The position numbers were made by a program, and so were the translations under genes. Shown one piece after another: positions 26,300 to 39,353 of a DNA stretch of 64,000 nt. Location of the stretch: positions 15,190,001 to 15,254,000 of the forward strand of contig NC_135251.1 in the NCBI RefSeq assembly GCF_964204865.1, read 5' to 3'. This DNA comes from Styela clava (Eukaryota; Chordata; Ascidiacea; Stolidobranchia; Styelidae). The notes beneath the pieces were generated by a model. It was not told where the DNA came from, did not search any database, and worked only from the letters and a program-made list of their open reading frames with translations. Position 1 is the stretch's first letter, and every line of letters begins with the position of its first letter.

Positions 26300-27896
26300 G
26301 CCCACAGATTTTAGCCAAATACAAGACAACAAAAACAGTAAGACGGTCTAAAGTCAACAACGCATCTAAATTTCAACCTTCGCTCAACTGAGTTATCACC
26401 GTGTATATTTCTCGTGTTGAACAGAAGAGATGTTTGTTCACGTGCAGCTTGTGCACACAAATCCTATGCGCACGACGGAAATTTTGCTAGATTTCATTTG
26501 TTGACCTCGCGATAAACATACTTGGACATTCCAGACGCGATGGGATGTTGTAAGAGTCTTCATATAAGTTGAAATACAACATATTGACATCAAAATTACA
26601 ACTGCAACTTTTAGTTATCAAGACTAATTTCACTATTACTTATGATTACCTCACGAGTAAAAATCTTGACCCAAACATATAAGTTCGATGTCCAAATAAG
26701 CTTGCTATCAGACGGTTGTTTTCTCTATTACTTGGTATATGGTATAATATTTTTGAAACTATTTTCGAAACAGATACCATTGTATTCAAAATATTTTGCA
26801 CGGGAATAAGCTATACAAACTTATTTTACAACCCAAGTATGTTATTACAGTCAGCGGAACTGCAACAACTAAAACTTTGTGTCCGAACTGATCAATACTA
26901 GTGTAATTATAGGCTCAGTACAAGATAATAGTTAATTTGCGTCTCGAATCAAAACCTGTCTGCAGTCACGACAATAATTTCTAAACAAGGCCAGGCACGA
27001 GCATAATATTTTCATCGATGAGGCAACGTCACGCTCATCATCCGGCGCAGCTATTACTCATACAAATTTCCTATTGATAAGTCCGACCAGCTTGTCTACC
27101 AAGAGAATGGAATGAATGGATTGTATCTATACAGACAGAACTTTTTTGAAGGTTACCACATATATAACATAGTTTGCAATACTAAGATAACATTTTGAAA
27201 GTATACACTCTACTATTTTGACGATGAGAGACGAAGATACATAGCGCCTACTCACCAGAAATCACCCGTAATATTTAGTGGTAGGCTACTCATTTGAACT
27301 CGAGACATGTAGTGATTATATTTTAGAGCACTCAAAACTACAAGTTGGATCCGCTCGTATATATAGTATGGATTCGTAAAGCGGAATGAAACCATTCCAT
27401 CTTATATTTTTTTTCGGCAGGTAGCTCGAATTCGATGGAGACTTTTAGCTCTGTTACTACATGTGCCGAGATATATAAACAATAGATAAATATTAAAGAC
27501 ATGGAACCTCTAAAAATATATTACCTTAAAATCATATCACTTTAGGTTTAGAGTGACGAGATATAGCATTAACGATAAACATAATTCCGCAGAAACAATA
27601 CAGTTTTGTCCAAAAATGGAAGCAATCTCATAATATAAATACCATAGCGCGAAGCGCTTTAGGGCGAATAATGGAAAGAGATTAAGAGGTTAACATCGAA
27701 TAGGAATGTAGCATGAGTTTCTTATACAGCTGAGATGCGCTAAAACAATACTATTATCAATTCAATTAATGAATATTCAGTGTTATTGCATTATTTACAT
27801 GTTTCTTTATCTGCCAGAAGTTTCAAACATGCAGTTTAGTTTTGGGTATATATTTGGTATGATATTTACACGAGACAACAAAAATTGGAAATTAAT
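26300..27896. other. intergenic, no gene recognised
   Basis: The stretch between the MITE and the end of the first dioxygenase gene. The open frame at 26,716-26,901 has no recognisable motif. Nothing else is supported. Confidence 0.45.
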
Positions 27897-30800
27897 TTAT
27901 TGTTTTTTCTCTGGAATGTATTCATAGGAAAAATCTTTGTTTTGATCGGGAACGTGGAACCATTTTCCATCCATCGTATTGAAGTCGTCACATTCGAGCA
28001 CGGAAGAATCGGGCACCTGGCAAGGAGACATGTGCATTAAAAAGAAACCTCGGCGTTATCCGTGGTATATGATCAAAATCGATTGGTAGATATAAACTAA
28101 CTTCAATCTTTTTACGATTTGCAACAATTCACACATGAAGAAATAACTCCAAAGGTTAAGGTATCTTTGTAACATATATATACCTTTTTCAGAGGAGTGT
28201 ATCGTGCGTGAAAATGATCTTTATATGAGACGTTATCTGCCCTGAAAACAAATAAGTACATGCTAAATAAAATTATTATTCCAATTGAATTTTTTAATTT
28301 CAAGTAATTAATTTTTTCAATATATATACAATTAAAAATGTTTTGTAACATATCGGTAAAGCAAAAATGACCACGTTGCAGTAAGATAATAGCAATCACA
28401 TTGACGAACCTGTTATAGCAAGAAATATAAGCCCATCTTCTGCGATCGCTCAAATTTTTATCGCTGGTATGCAAAAGGTTGCAGTGGAAGAATAATCCAT
28501 CGCCAGCTTTCAACTCTACGTATATTTTATCCATAATTTTCAACGCCTGGAATATTCATTTTTTGCATTTTAGATTCAAGCAATCAATAAATTTGATGCC
28601 CAACATTTTCTTGTGCTAAGTAAAATTGATCAGCTTCATTGGCTGTTTAATACTTGTTCAATAAAGTTTAGGTTCATGCTATTAGCAAAGACTTTTTTAG
28701 CTCAATTTAAATTGTATGTACCATTCCAATCCAGCTCCAGAAAATCTGAGTAATATATATCGCTTAGAAGTATCAATCCACCCCTTTCGGAGTATGAATA
28801 ACTTACCTCAGTCACTCTTTTCGGGTCCGCTCCGGCCTGGTCTCCGATTCTGGTATGATCAATTCTTCCCATTTTATGTGAACCTTTGACGACCTATATA
28901 TGTCTCAAATAAAACGACGGCCCCGAATAACATTAATTGCGACTTCAGATAAAAGCGTTCTATTACTATGGAGCTGTTGTATTTCACTCTATTTAAATAT
29001 ATCTTGACGAAAGAAAAATTTTTTATTAAGCCAAGTTGAGGATCAGTATCTTATTAGTATCAAAGTTGGTGAAAATAGTTCCGTTTTGTTACAATTATTC
29101 GACCATGAATTAATATATTTGGTCTGTATTTCAAATCCGACCTGCAAAGCGCCATTTCCTTTGTCGGCATCGTCAACTGCTACTTGAACTGAGATCATAT
29201 CTGGTCGTAAAATTCCATTAAGATACCAATATCTGCAATATTTGAGCTTACAATAATTATTGAACATAATAACCGTATTGGGTTTGTTTTGTAAATTTTT
29301 ATATACACTTGACAAATGGCCAAAATTTGGCCGCAGAAGGATCGCAACGCAAAGTTTCGTGTAGGCAGAAAACAAGTTGATAATGTACCATAGATATTTG
29401 AATTATCATTATAAAAATCGTCCCGATTTACAATCAACTATTTTTTTTTAGGATAAAGTAAATATAAAAATCGTCACACCCGTAATCTTGATGCCACTGA
29501 AAAGCTCCTCCTGTTCGAGCATCTTTCAAAATCATTTTAGTATGGTAGTGGAAAACCTCTCCTCCGATTAGCTGTAAAATTAAGACCACCCCAGATATTT
29601 AGAAGTTGCCCGGTATTCTATTTTCATTGTGCCTATGGAACGATTTAGTCAATACGAATAATTTTGTATAAAAAATATGCATTTGTTGAAAGCAACTCGA
29701 TTTTCACCCAAAACTGCAATTATAGTGTATGTATAAAAAGTCTTTTAGCAATGAATGGTTAATGCTCAAAACTCTCGAAAATAAATTGAGATTGTTTAAA
29801 CATATTAGAAAATTTGACAACACAGGGTCTGTTTGGTCAAATTTAATTTTCCATTTAAATGTACGAATAATTTAGATTTAACCTTCTCGCATGTTCCAAC
29901 CACTCTTTCACATCTTCCCATAACACCACTATAATCATCTCCAGGATGATTCCATAAAATTATTCTTATTCTCCCACCATCGCCATCTGAATCACTATAA
30001 GACCTTTTCATCAGTTCTGACTCAGGTGATTCCAAACTTTTTCGCAATTTCGTGATTTCTTCGTCCGAAAATAAGTTCCTGAACAAGATAAGGAAACGTT
30101 ATATTTAAGATAACGGATCGAATGAATCAAATTCTACTATTTCAAGTTTTTGAATATTTGAATCAGCTCGAGGAGATATTCCCTCGTAAGATATATACAT
30201 GTTTTTGGGATGTTAGAATAATTCAAGTTCGCCATGAACTTTTCATTCCGTTCACAATATTTCAAATGGAGTTGGTTATGATTTGAACCTGATATTGTTA
30301 AGGTGGTAGGGCTGTGCAGATGGATTTTACAAATAAATCACTATAGGCTCGCTTACTGGTGTAATAACGTCGTTTGTGAAGATTGCTAACCAAAATGCTA
30401 CCAGCTCTTATATGAATTTGATTAATCTAAATATGACAGATTATTCAACCTGACGATAATGAATCCGTTTTTAGAGAATTCATGCTTCATGGATTCAGTA
30501 ACTTCAAATTTTTGCCCAGGTTTCCTTTCATATATTGGTAGCTTTGTTCCATCGTCTAAAATTTCGTAATCAAAATATACGCTTCATTAGCAGTTATGGT
30601 CCGCGTCTTTAGCAACTTTGTTGTCGTACTATAATGGGAATTTTTGATTTACGTTTCATCACGTCCACCTCCGCATTGATATAACGAGAATATCGGTCAG
30701 AGACCGAAGACTTATCGATCGAAAGTTAGGGGATCCCCCAAAACAGCGCTCTTACTCCATAGTGACACCTTGTGTCCCATCACTAATTAATTAATAACTC

Positions 30801-31049
30801 GCTAATTATACTACATAATTCATCCAAAATCAATAGGCTTCTGGTACGAGATATGATGAATGCACATGCAAAATCTGCAGCGGATCCAATCTCGCTTTCG
30901 TGAGATATCGCGTGCATCTAACAGACATATAGACAGACAGACAGACAGACAAATACCTATCAACATACTTACCGATCTTAAGATTGATAAGTAATAACAT
31001 CACGCACAATAAAACAGGTGATCTATGAAATTAAATACTCACGCTCCAT
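27897..31049 (-). CDS. phytanoyl-CoA dioxygenase family protein (L-proline hydroxylase-like), copy 1
   Basis: Nine minus-strand exons join in phase: 31049-31043 (ATG GAG C only), 30555-30450, 30078-29883, 29571-29480, 29232-29142, 28893-28807, 28546-28410, 28241-28184 and 28016-27897. They total 894 nt and 297 residues. This is a PhyH-type Fe(II)/2-oxoglutarate dioxygenase. Seen: FQWHQDYG with the iron ligands His130 and Asp132; [14 protein letters not shown]; the [10 protein letters not shown] loop; and [18 protein letters not shown] with the second iron-binding His219 and the Arg that holds 2-oxoglutarate. The sequence most resembles animal proteins annotated as L-proline trans-4-hydroxylase-like; the actual substrate is not shown by the sequence. 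A 7-nt first coding exon is shared with the neighbouring copy, which supports this start. Confidence 0.87.
30928..30951. repeat. (ACAG)n microsatellite
   Basis: About five AGAC/ACAG units in the first intron of dioxygenase copy 1. Confidence 0.9.
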
Positions 31050-31165
31050 AATGTATCTGATGAGTCACCGAAATTGCTTCAATGGAGTAAATGTTATATT
31101 ATTACTTTATTGGTAGCGTGTTCCAAGATAACAATTGCTAAAAGAATTACTGATTTGAATATTAA

Positions 31166-31700
31166 CCCTGTGGTAACTTTTCTGACACCCCTTGCTTGAA
31201 ACTCGCAAACTCAAAGGGATCGATAGGCCACGCTTTCGCGGTCTGTATTCATACTGAAAATCCAAATCAAGTGAGCTTTTGCCCTTTTGCTCTACGCGAG
31301 GTTTCCGTCCTCGCTGAGCTCACCTTAGGACACCTGCGTTACTCTTTGACAGATGTACCGCCCCAGTCAAACTCCCCGCCTGACACCGTCTTCAGAGCGG
31401 ATCGCCGGCGACCGAACGCCGCCGGCTTAAGGCCAGAAGTGTGACCCGGGGTTGCCGGGTCGCTTTTCGCTTTACTGAATAAGCAAAAAAACAATGGGAG
31501 TAGTGGTATTTCACTGTCGGCCCGAAGGCCTCCCACTTATCCTACGCCTCTCATGTCTCTTCACAAAGTCGGACTAGAGTCCAGCTCAACAGGGTCTTCT
31601 TTCCCCGCTAATTCCGCCAAGCCCGTTCCCTTGGCTGTGGTTTCGCCGGATAGCAGACAGGGACAGAGGGAATCTCGTTAATCCATCCAAGCGCGTCACA

Positions 31701-31729
<29 letters not shown>
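31166..31729 (-). rRNA. 28S rRNA fragment (dispersed, not a full gene)
   Basis: Read on the minus strand this is large-subunit rRNA. It starts at TTAAGGTAGCCAAATGCCTC, passes through the segment GAAACCACAGCCAAGGGAAC, then TGACTGGGGCGGTACATCTG and AGCAAGGGGTGTCAGAAAAG, and stops after GTTACCACAGGG. It covers about 560 nt of the conserved 3' half. Both edges are abrupt and are followed by unrelated AT-rich DNA. The upstream edge is only six bases from the point where R2 retrotransposons cut 28S DNA (AAGG|TAGC). It lies between two dioxygenase genes, outside any rDNA array, so it is probably a pseudogene copy. Base composition is much more GC-rich than its surroundings. Confidence 0.9.
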
Positions 31730-31731
<2 letters not shown>

Positions 31732-33051
31732 TAGATTGCGCCACGCCCGAAGAGTCAGACTCGTTTGTTGCGCATATTTATATGAGCGGAAAACGCTAAA
31801 ATGGAATAACCTTTTGTATGCAAACAATTTAATCGGTGAGTGTTTTAAATTTTTCTGAAGCCTGGAATAAGCAGAAATCACTGAAGCGTGACTGTGGTAA
31901 AACAGTGGGTATGACTGGCCAGAGAAGCTTATATCGTGTAACATTTACTGTTAGAAAAAACGAGTTTAACAAATTATCAAGAATCAAATGACTACAAATT
32001 TCTGCAGTTAGTGTTTCATATACGAGTATTTCGTCACTTGACGAATTGGCTATGAACTATTTTATATAAATGTCCATTAAACGGTTCCATTACATTTGAA
32101 CCCACGTACATTTGAACCCATGACAATTGCACCTGTATGCTATTGCACCCATGGAATTTTTTTTGTTTTTCGGATAGTTGAACCCATACTAACCCTAACC
32201 CATGGGTTTTAGCACCCGCATATAGATTGAACCCGTGGATATACACATGGGTTCAAATGTACGTGGGTTCAAATGTACGGTCACCCCATTAAACATGTAT
32301 GCGACTGTTTGCAACGATATGTCAAATTTGTCTGTGATCTTGGGTCGCTGCGTAAGATTGCTGTTTCGAATATATACAATATTAAAAATACTTAATGAAC
32401 TTTCGAAACATTTTTGTGTAAATGAAATCGCATTCATTCTGGAACGCTGATACGGATTCTGACTCTGATATTGACCTACATGATGCTTCGACGTTGCTGA
32501 GCAAATATTTTATACATTCCCTCTTGGACGGTATTAGGTTTATTATTTTAATTGCTACGTTATTGGGGACAAAGCTAGCATGCTACCAATTCTCCATTCT
32601 GAATTTTTCCTCGACCGCGTGGACGTACCTTGGTAATTACTGCACTGCGAGCTATTATTTGGTAACAACATAACACCTCCACATGGCTCACTCAATTGCT
32701 TGTGAATTGTCATGTAGACTTGACAAATACAAGCCAGTGAACTGCTGTGCATTTTGGTTAATAATGAACAAGCCTGTTTAAATATTGTTCAGAGATAATC
32801 ATACAAACAAACAGTAAACTTCTGCTCTTAATATTCGCAGTCGTAGGGGCTTAACTAGAATCAGTGTTTCAAAATACAATTGCAGAATTTTTAGCTATCA
32901 CCTCAATTTTGCATTAAAATTTTAGGAATGCCTGTCTAAGATCACATTTTGACATCTTGTAATTTTTTTGCATAATAACAACTCAACGAATCATAAGTTT
33001 CAATATTTGGAAATATATATATGCTAATCATTATATTTATCTATTGAATAG
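31730..33051. other. intergenic repeats between the dioxygenase genes
   Basis: From 32,088 to 32,282 a roughly 195-bp imperfect palindrome is built from units such as CATTTGAACCCACGTA and their complements, with TGAACCCAT repeated. Related blocks occur at 37.07 and 37.83 kb. The remainder shows no gene; the open frames at 32,195-32,752 lack motifs. Confidence 0.55.
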
Positions 33052-35359
33052 TTATTGATCATCCTTCTTCGGTATATATTCATAAGAAAATGTTTTGTTT
33101 TGCTCAGGGATATGGAAAATTTTTCCCTCCATGGTGGTGAAGTCGTCACACTCCAGAACAGCAGAATCAGGAACCTATAAGGAAAATACAGCAGGTTAAT
33201 TCAAACAATTCGTACCATTTTTCATGTGAAATCAGAGTTAGCGAAATCACTGATACTCAAAAATTTTAGCATGGCGTTTATTACATTTTTGAAGGCGGTA
33301 CTTTGTTTCCTTAGTCCGGAATCATTTCGGAAACAATAATAATTTAACACAACGTACAATTCGTGTCCAATAAGTACTTACCTTTATCAAGGTCGATTGA
33401 TTCAGAAAATGGTCCTTATACGTGTCGTTATCTGTCCTGCAAAACAAATCAGATTTGTGATATACATAGGAAATTGTAAACAATGATCTCAACACTTAAA
33501 AGAATCATATCAAAATTAGAAATGATCTGTCTAAATCTAAGTGTACTATCCTATATAAATATACTTCCCCGTGGTCTCAATAGAAAATGATTAACAAACA
33601 GACATACCGATTATAACACATAATGTAACTCCATCTTCGTCGATCGCTTAAATTTTGATCGCTGGTGTGCAGAAGATTGCAATGAAAGAATAAAGCATCG
33701 CCTGCTTTCTTGTCTACGTATATTTTTCCCATAGTTTGCAGAGCCTGGAATATAATTCTATGTAAATATATATTAATATCCATATGTCTATTTAACATAA
33801 TATATATAACATATATGTTTGTCCACAAAGTATAACCACAACCACAGCAGACTTTTTGGTTGGTATTTCATTCACTATTTAACGAAATGGAAGTTTGAAA
33901 AATTCTAATCCAGAATGTCATAGGCATTGGTTTCTATGTCAGACATCGATTAGGAGTGAAACCTAATGGTGGAAATTGTATTTGCTGCCTCATTGAAGGC
34001 CTACAACTTACCGCTTCTACTCGTTCCATGTCGGCTCCAGCCTGATCTCCTATTCTGCCGTGATAAATTCGTCCCATTTTGTGTGAGCCCCTGATGATCT
34101 GAGTTTTGAACATGTGACGCATGAACAAATCGTCATTTTATTTTTCGTATTTAACATCTAAAGTCACTTTGTCGTCCAAACATAAAAAATATAGCGGTGC
34201 CACGGCGACATAAAACTACTTTGGATGTGTCACACACCAAATATATATATATGACAATAACTGATCTCATATTTCATCTATGAAGATGAATAAGATAAAA
34301 GTAGTTCAAATAATGGTTTATATGTGTATTTTATCCTAAACATAAATCCTATTTATTCTTTTTACAACATACTTGTAATGTGCCATTTGTTTTGTCAGCA
34401 TCGTCAATAGCTACTTGAACAGACATCATGTCCGGTCGTAGAAATCCAAATAGATACCAATATCTAGAAATATAAAATGTTGTTCACACATATTTGCATA
34501 TTATACTTCTAATTTACTAAATAAGTTTCTAATAATCTCAACTGTGAAAGAATTTATATAGAGAACGACCGATAAAGGTGCTGGTTAGGATAAATTATAT
34601 CCGGTATCCGGTCGTAAGTTACTTGGCTACAGATAAAAGTTACTATGATAAAATAACTGAGATACTCAATAGGAATAATTGGAAAGTATAATAGCGAGGC
34701 TAATTTTAAAAAGATAGCTAACTTTACCTTTTTGCATGTCTCAACCACTCTTTCGGATCTGCCCATAATACCGCTATAATCTTCTCCAGGATGATTCCAT
34801 AGAATTATTCGGATTCTCCCATCCCTGCCATCTGAATCACTGTAGGTTCGTTTCATCAGTTCCGATTCTGGCGATTCCAAACTTTCACGCAGTTTTGCAA
34901 TTTCATCATTCGAAAATAAATTTCTGTCATTCAAATTTTGTCAATCAACTGTGTACATATAGAAGCTTTATGTTTGGTGAATTTGGTTAAAATATAATTT
35001 CCGAATATGCTTCGTATTTGTAGAATCTGTCATTACGCGAACTCAAATATCTATTTAATTGAATATATATACCTTATAAATGAAACAAAACGCATTGCAC
35101 CTGACAATTATGAATCCGTCTTTTTCAAAGTCACGCTTCATTGCTTCGGTAACTTCAAATTTGATACCAACTTTCTTCTGGTAGATCGGCAACTTCATTA
35201 TATTTTCTGGAATCGAATAATTACAATATACTCGTATGCGAGCTTTATGTACCGTCTGATTTTGACACGCCCAGGATTGGATTGACTAAAGTGCGGCTAT
35301 AAATTGCCACAAGCTTATAGAAGTAGTTTTTGCGAGAAAAGCTTCTGTGCCAACAGTGC

Positions 35360-35380
35360 ATATATATATATATATATATT
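35360..35380. repeat. (TA)n microsatellite
   Basis: About ten TA units in intron 1 of dioxygenase copy 2. Confidence 0.9.
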
Positions 35381-35458
35381 CCCCTAGGTAAATCGGATTT
35401 GATGATGCTATCAGGATTAGGAAAGCTATGGATTAGCCAATGACTAGAGAAAACATAG

Positions 35459-36081
35459 CGTCACGCTAATAATCGAATTGCGGAAGTCATTTTTGGCGAT
35501 TTCTCATTTTCGAGTTTGTGCATCTCTGATTCCAGCTTAGCGCGTATTAATTTGAATTTATACTACAAGATAGGAAGGCGTGCACTTGTGATATTCACTG
35601 TCCAAGTCCAATTCACCTTGGTTGGCTTTTATATTGGGTGCATTGCTGTTTTATTCTTTATATTTAATCTTAGCCTTATTTCGGTGGGTGTGCAGAACGT
35701 GTTATATTGATGAAATATATATTTTTAAACATAAAAAAAATATTGTTATTCAAACTGATTAGCTCTTTTGCTAATTACATTCGTTTTTGGAATGTTTAGT
35801 TTTCAGGACTGGTGCATATAGTAAAGTTGCAAAATTGCGTATGTCCCCAAGTCATAGACACATTCCTGCCTAAGTCACAGTGCGCCATTATGACGTCACT
35901 TAACTCAAACTGCATCATACAAATTAACTTAAATCTGGCTACGATCAAAAAATTGAACCATGGCAAAATATTGACTCTCAATGGCATAACAATATTATTA
36001 AGAAATTTTTTTTTATTATTAGGAAGTTTTTTTCTCAAAACTGCTAAAAATGACTTACGCAATTTGGTTATTAGCGTGACG
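35459..36081. mobile_element. MITE with long inverted ends and 4-bp target duplication, copy A
   Basis: The left end CGTCACGCTAATAATCGAAT is mirrored by the complement of AATTTGGTTATTAGCGTGAC plus G. The similarity runs for about 45 bases. It is flanked by ATAG on both sides (35455-35458 and 36082-36085). It has no transposase. The 623-bp element is in intron 1 of dioxygenase copy 2 and matches copy B at 59.9 kb along most of its length. Confidence 0.8.
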
Positions 36082-36804
36082 ATAGGGCAATGCAACATTA
36101 GCAGTTAGTGCGCCGGAGACCGAAGGTCACTAAACATATATATATACTATATAAATCGGGCAACTAGATGAGATGGCCCATTGATTGTACAATATCAAAA
36201 ATAGATATGAGAACGATCAAAAAGATATGAAAACGATCAAAAATAGGAATGAAAATGATTTTAATAGCATATATAGGCCGTAACAAACATAAATTTTAAA
36301 TAGAGCTCGGAACTAAACTCACGTTCCATGATGTGATTGATTTGTCTTGAATATCTCTCTCCCCAATTTCTGCAATATCGCTAATATTTAGATAATTCTA
36401 TAAAGATGCTACGTCTTGAGTAAATGTAGCCTACTCAATAACTATATAAAACCACAATTTGAAAAGACGTCTCAGGCTATAGTATCAAAACAACCTAAAC
36501 ATTTTATTGTCAACCTTTAATTGGATAAATCACTGTTCCGAGCAGAATTTTGGTTATTGTTCACAGACAGACACATGCATCGGTTGCGGGTTCTGCTGTG
36601 GGCCAGATCTGAATTAAATCATTTTATACCTCTCTTTTAACCCTAGTCTTTCTAATACTCGAGTACTCGTCTTTAAAACTCTTACTGATATAGCGTACTT
36701 TTATAATGCTACTCTTTCGTTAGTACAACCGTCATAAAAACAAATATTTGCATTCAGAGGGTTCCAAGAGTCTTGTTGCATACTATCATAAATATATTTC
36801 GTAT

Positions 36805-38130
36805 GGCCTTGTTAGGATATTTATGTTGGTGAGTATGTAGACTTTTGAATCACTTACAATAACTATATTCACTCTTGCTACAGCATCCCTACATTATATG
36901 ATACACAACAATACACATACGGGTCCACGGGCGCAAAAATGAAAGTGTAAGTGTAACAATAAGTTCTGTAAACTCATGCAGACTTTGTTATTATTAATTA
37001 TTTAAAACAGTGTAACCGGCAAAGACTTAGTTAATGAAAGATGATATCATTTTAGTCGCTTTCATTATCTTTGCACCCGCGGACATTTGCATCCCTACTT
37101 TTGCCCACAGATTTTATCGCCCGCATATAGATAGCCCAAGTATATACATTTATCTAAATCAGCGTACATTTGCACATGCCTGTTCATGGGCGCAAATGTG
37201 CGGTTATGCAAATATCTGTTATTGGGAATGTCCAGGGTACAAACGTCCGTGGTTGCAAATGTACATGGGTGCAAATGTGAAATGTACATGTGCGGGTGCT
37301 AATAACTGTAGGTACAAATATCGTGGGTGCAAAAGTATGCGGGTGCAAATGTTGTTGGTGCATTTTACGAGTGCAAATGTTCTTACACCATTTTAAACAA
37401 AATGTTCGGCGCTGACTTTTCCGATCTGTAGATATTTTGTCTTGCCTTGCTAGGATATTTATGTTAGTGAACAGTTAGACTTTGAATCACTTACAATAGC
37501 TACCTTCACTCTTGCTACAGCATCCCTACATTTTATTATAAACATATGGATCCACGGCGCAAAAATAGAAGAACGATGACCCAGTCAATAGCACAAGTTT
37601 ATATTCAAAATTAGCGATCATATACTGTAAAAGGGTGAACTTTTAATTGTATATATTTTGCTGCTAAATACCTTTCACTGTGTTTCCAAATTTATGAATC
37701 TAAATCTCTCACTTTTTTACGTGTAACAATAAGTTTTGCAAACTCGTGCAGACTTTGTTATTATTATTTAAAAACAGTAATAACAGGCAAACCCTCAGTT
37801 GGTGAAATATGATATAATTTTGCACTCACGAACATTTGCAAGCGCCCACATATAGACTGCACCCGTGAACATTTGCGCTCATGAACGTTTACAAACGGGT
37901 ACGGACATTCGAACCCGCGTGTTAATGGGTACAAATATGCGTTTATTTATGCCAATGTCCGAGGGTGCAATTGTTGGTGCAAACGTTCGTGGATGGAAAT
38001 AGGCACAGGTGGAATCTATATGCGCGGGGGATAAAATCTGTAAGTACAGATGTCCGTGAGTGCAGTTTACGGTTGCAAATGTGCCATCAACATTTTTTGC
38101 AGTGTTCAGCGCAGACGTTTCCAATTCTTA
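36805..38130. repeat. tandemly duplicated block with palindromic 'GTGCAAATGT' arrays
   Basis: The segment from 36,805 to about 37,430 recurs from 37,447 to about 38,130 with an insertion. Shared landmarks are AGGATATTTATGTT, CTCTTGCTACAGCATCCCTA, GTGTAACAATAAGTT and CAGACTTTGTTATTATT. Each copy ends in 250-320 bp of short units such as GGTGCAAATGT, CGTGGGTGCA and their complements, related to 32.1 kb. Open frames here come from the repeat units and are not supported as genes. Confidence 0.7.
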
Positions 38131-38315
38131 GCCAAATCCAGTACGAAGATTTTATAACAGTTCATTTGAAACCTAATATCTTATACTTTAGTTTAATCGT
38201 CCAAATAAAAATATCCTAGACCACAAAGGTCACCCTTCAGGGTCGCACTCCCCCAGGCCAATTATCGAGACAGTTAGCGCTGCATTTGGTGTAGTGCAAA
38301 TGCTATAGTATAGGA

Positions 38316-39134
38316 CAGGGGTGGCCAACCTGCTTTCGACCGCGATCGACTAAAATCTTCAAAATAGATGGCGATCGACTGATCGGTAATAAGGTCTCAC
38401 GCAAAAACGAATGGGCACTGAGTGCGCAGATAACTGCACACACCCATACAAAAATTCCACCGCTGCCAATAAGAGGGCTTTGTGGGCATATTTATTATTA
38501 AAATCGGCACAGAATTTGTATTTTTTTAAGTTGTTGATTAAATATTTTTTCGTACCCGAATTAAATGTTTCATTATTTAAATCATACAATTCAGATAAAG
38601 GGCGTGTCTAATTTTTATCCGTAAGCGTTGAAAATTCTCCAAGAAACCTTGCGAGTATTATCCAAACAGCGAAAAATAAATATTAAATGAATGTTACGTG
38701 ACTGCTCAAACTTCAGTAGCCTATCTAACTTCTTCCAAACGCGACTCTTCTCTTGTTTAGAATTAGAACAAATTGAGCATTTTGATGCCACTGCAAATAA
38801 AATTTATCACACTACTCATGGAGTAAGACAATAAATTTCGCATACTGCGGAAGTTATTGTAGGATCGTTTTTCTCAGTCTAGACACGAGATATTCGGCAC
38901 TTCATTTTTAAACCTTGGCAGCGGTAAAACTTGCATTTTTCACGTAATAATATGCTTTTCGGGCTTGCCCAGACTCAAATACTGTATGTGTATATTGCGC
39001 ATGTAAAGTACTGTATTCTTTTTGTTGTAAAACACACAACTGGCTTGAGGCAATTTTTGGTGGTATTTTAATAAAATAAACGCGATCGACTGCACGAGAC
39101 GTGGCAATTGCAATCAACGTGTTGGCCACCCCTG
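38316..39134. mobile_element. non-autonomous hAT element
   Basis: The inverted ends CAGGGGTGGCCAAC and GTTGGCCACCCCTG match exactly. The 8-bp flanks GTATAGGA (38308-38315) and GTATATGA (39135-39142) differ at one base. CGCGATCGACT occurs near both ends, inverted. The 819-bp interior shows no transposase. Confidence 0.85.
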
Positions 39135-39353
39135 GTATATGATAACAGATGTAGGTCCGAAACCGGTGAATGCATACAGTAGAACGGCATCCTGTTTTCA
39201 AGCTCACTTATCTTGATTTCGATACTCTACCACGTAAACACTCAGTTTATAAGAGTTTGAATATGCGGAAATACGGTCTAAATCTAAATAACCTTCAAAT
39301 CAATAGTAACCATTGCAAGTAAATTGCAAAATTGATTCCACATTAAAAATGTA

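Larger units (their letters stand above)
33052..36329 (-). pseudogene. phytanoyl-CoA dioxygenase family gene, copy 2, missing its iron-binding exon
   Basis: Eight of the nine exons of copy 1 have counterparts of matching length: 36329-36323 (ATG GAA C), 35206-35101, 34923-34728, 34463-34373, 34098-34012, 33744-33608, 33436-33382 and 33174-33052. The 92-nt exon that encodes [10 protein letters not shown]...WHQDYG in copy 1 should lie between 34,464 and 34,727. I read both strands there and found nothing like it. Joining the flanking exons directly changes phase, so the rest of the protein would be out of frame. Without that exon two iron ligands are gone. The other exons are intact, including [18 protein letters not shown]. 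Loss is therefore recent, or the segment was dropped in assembly. A 623-bp MITE sits in the first intron. Confidence 0.82.

Noticed and set aside
31196-31536. Two open frames of 65-82 codons
   Set aside because: They lie inside the 28S rRNA fragment and are not coding.
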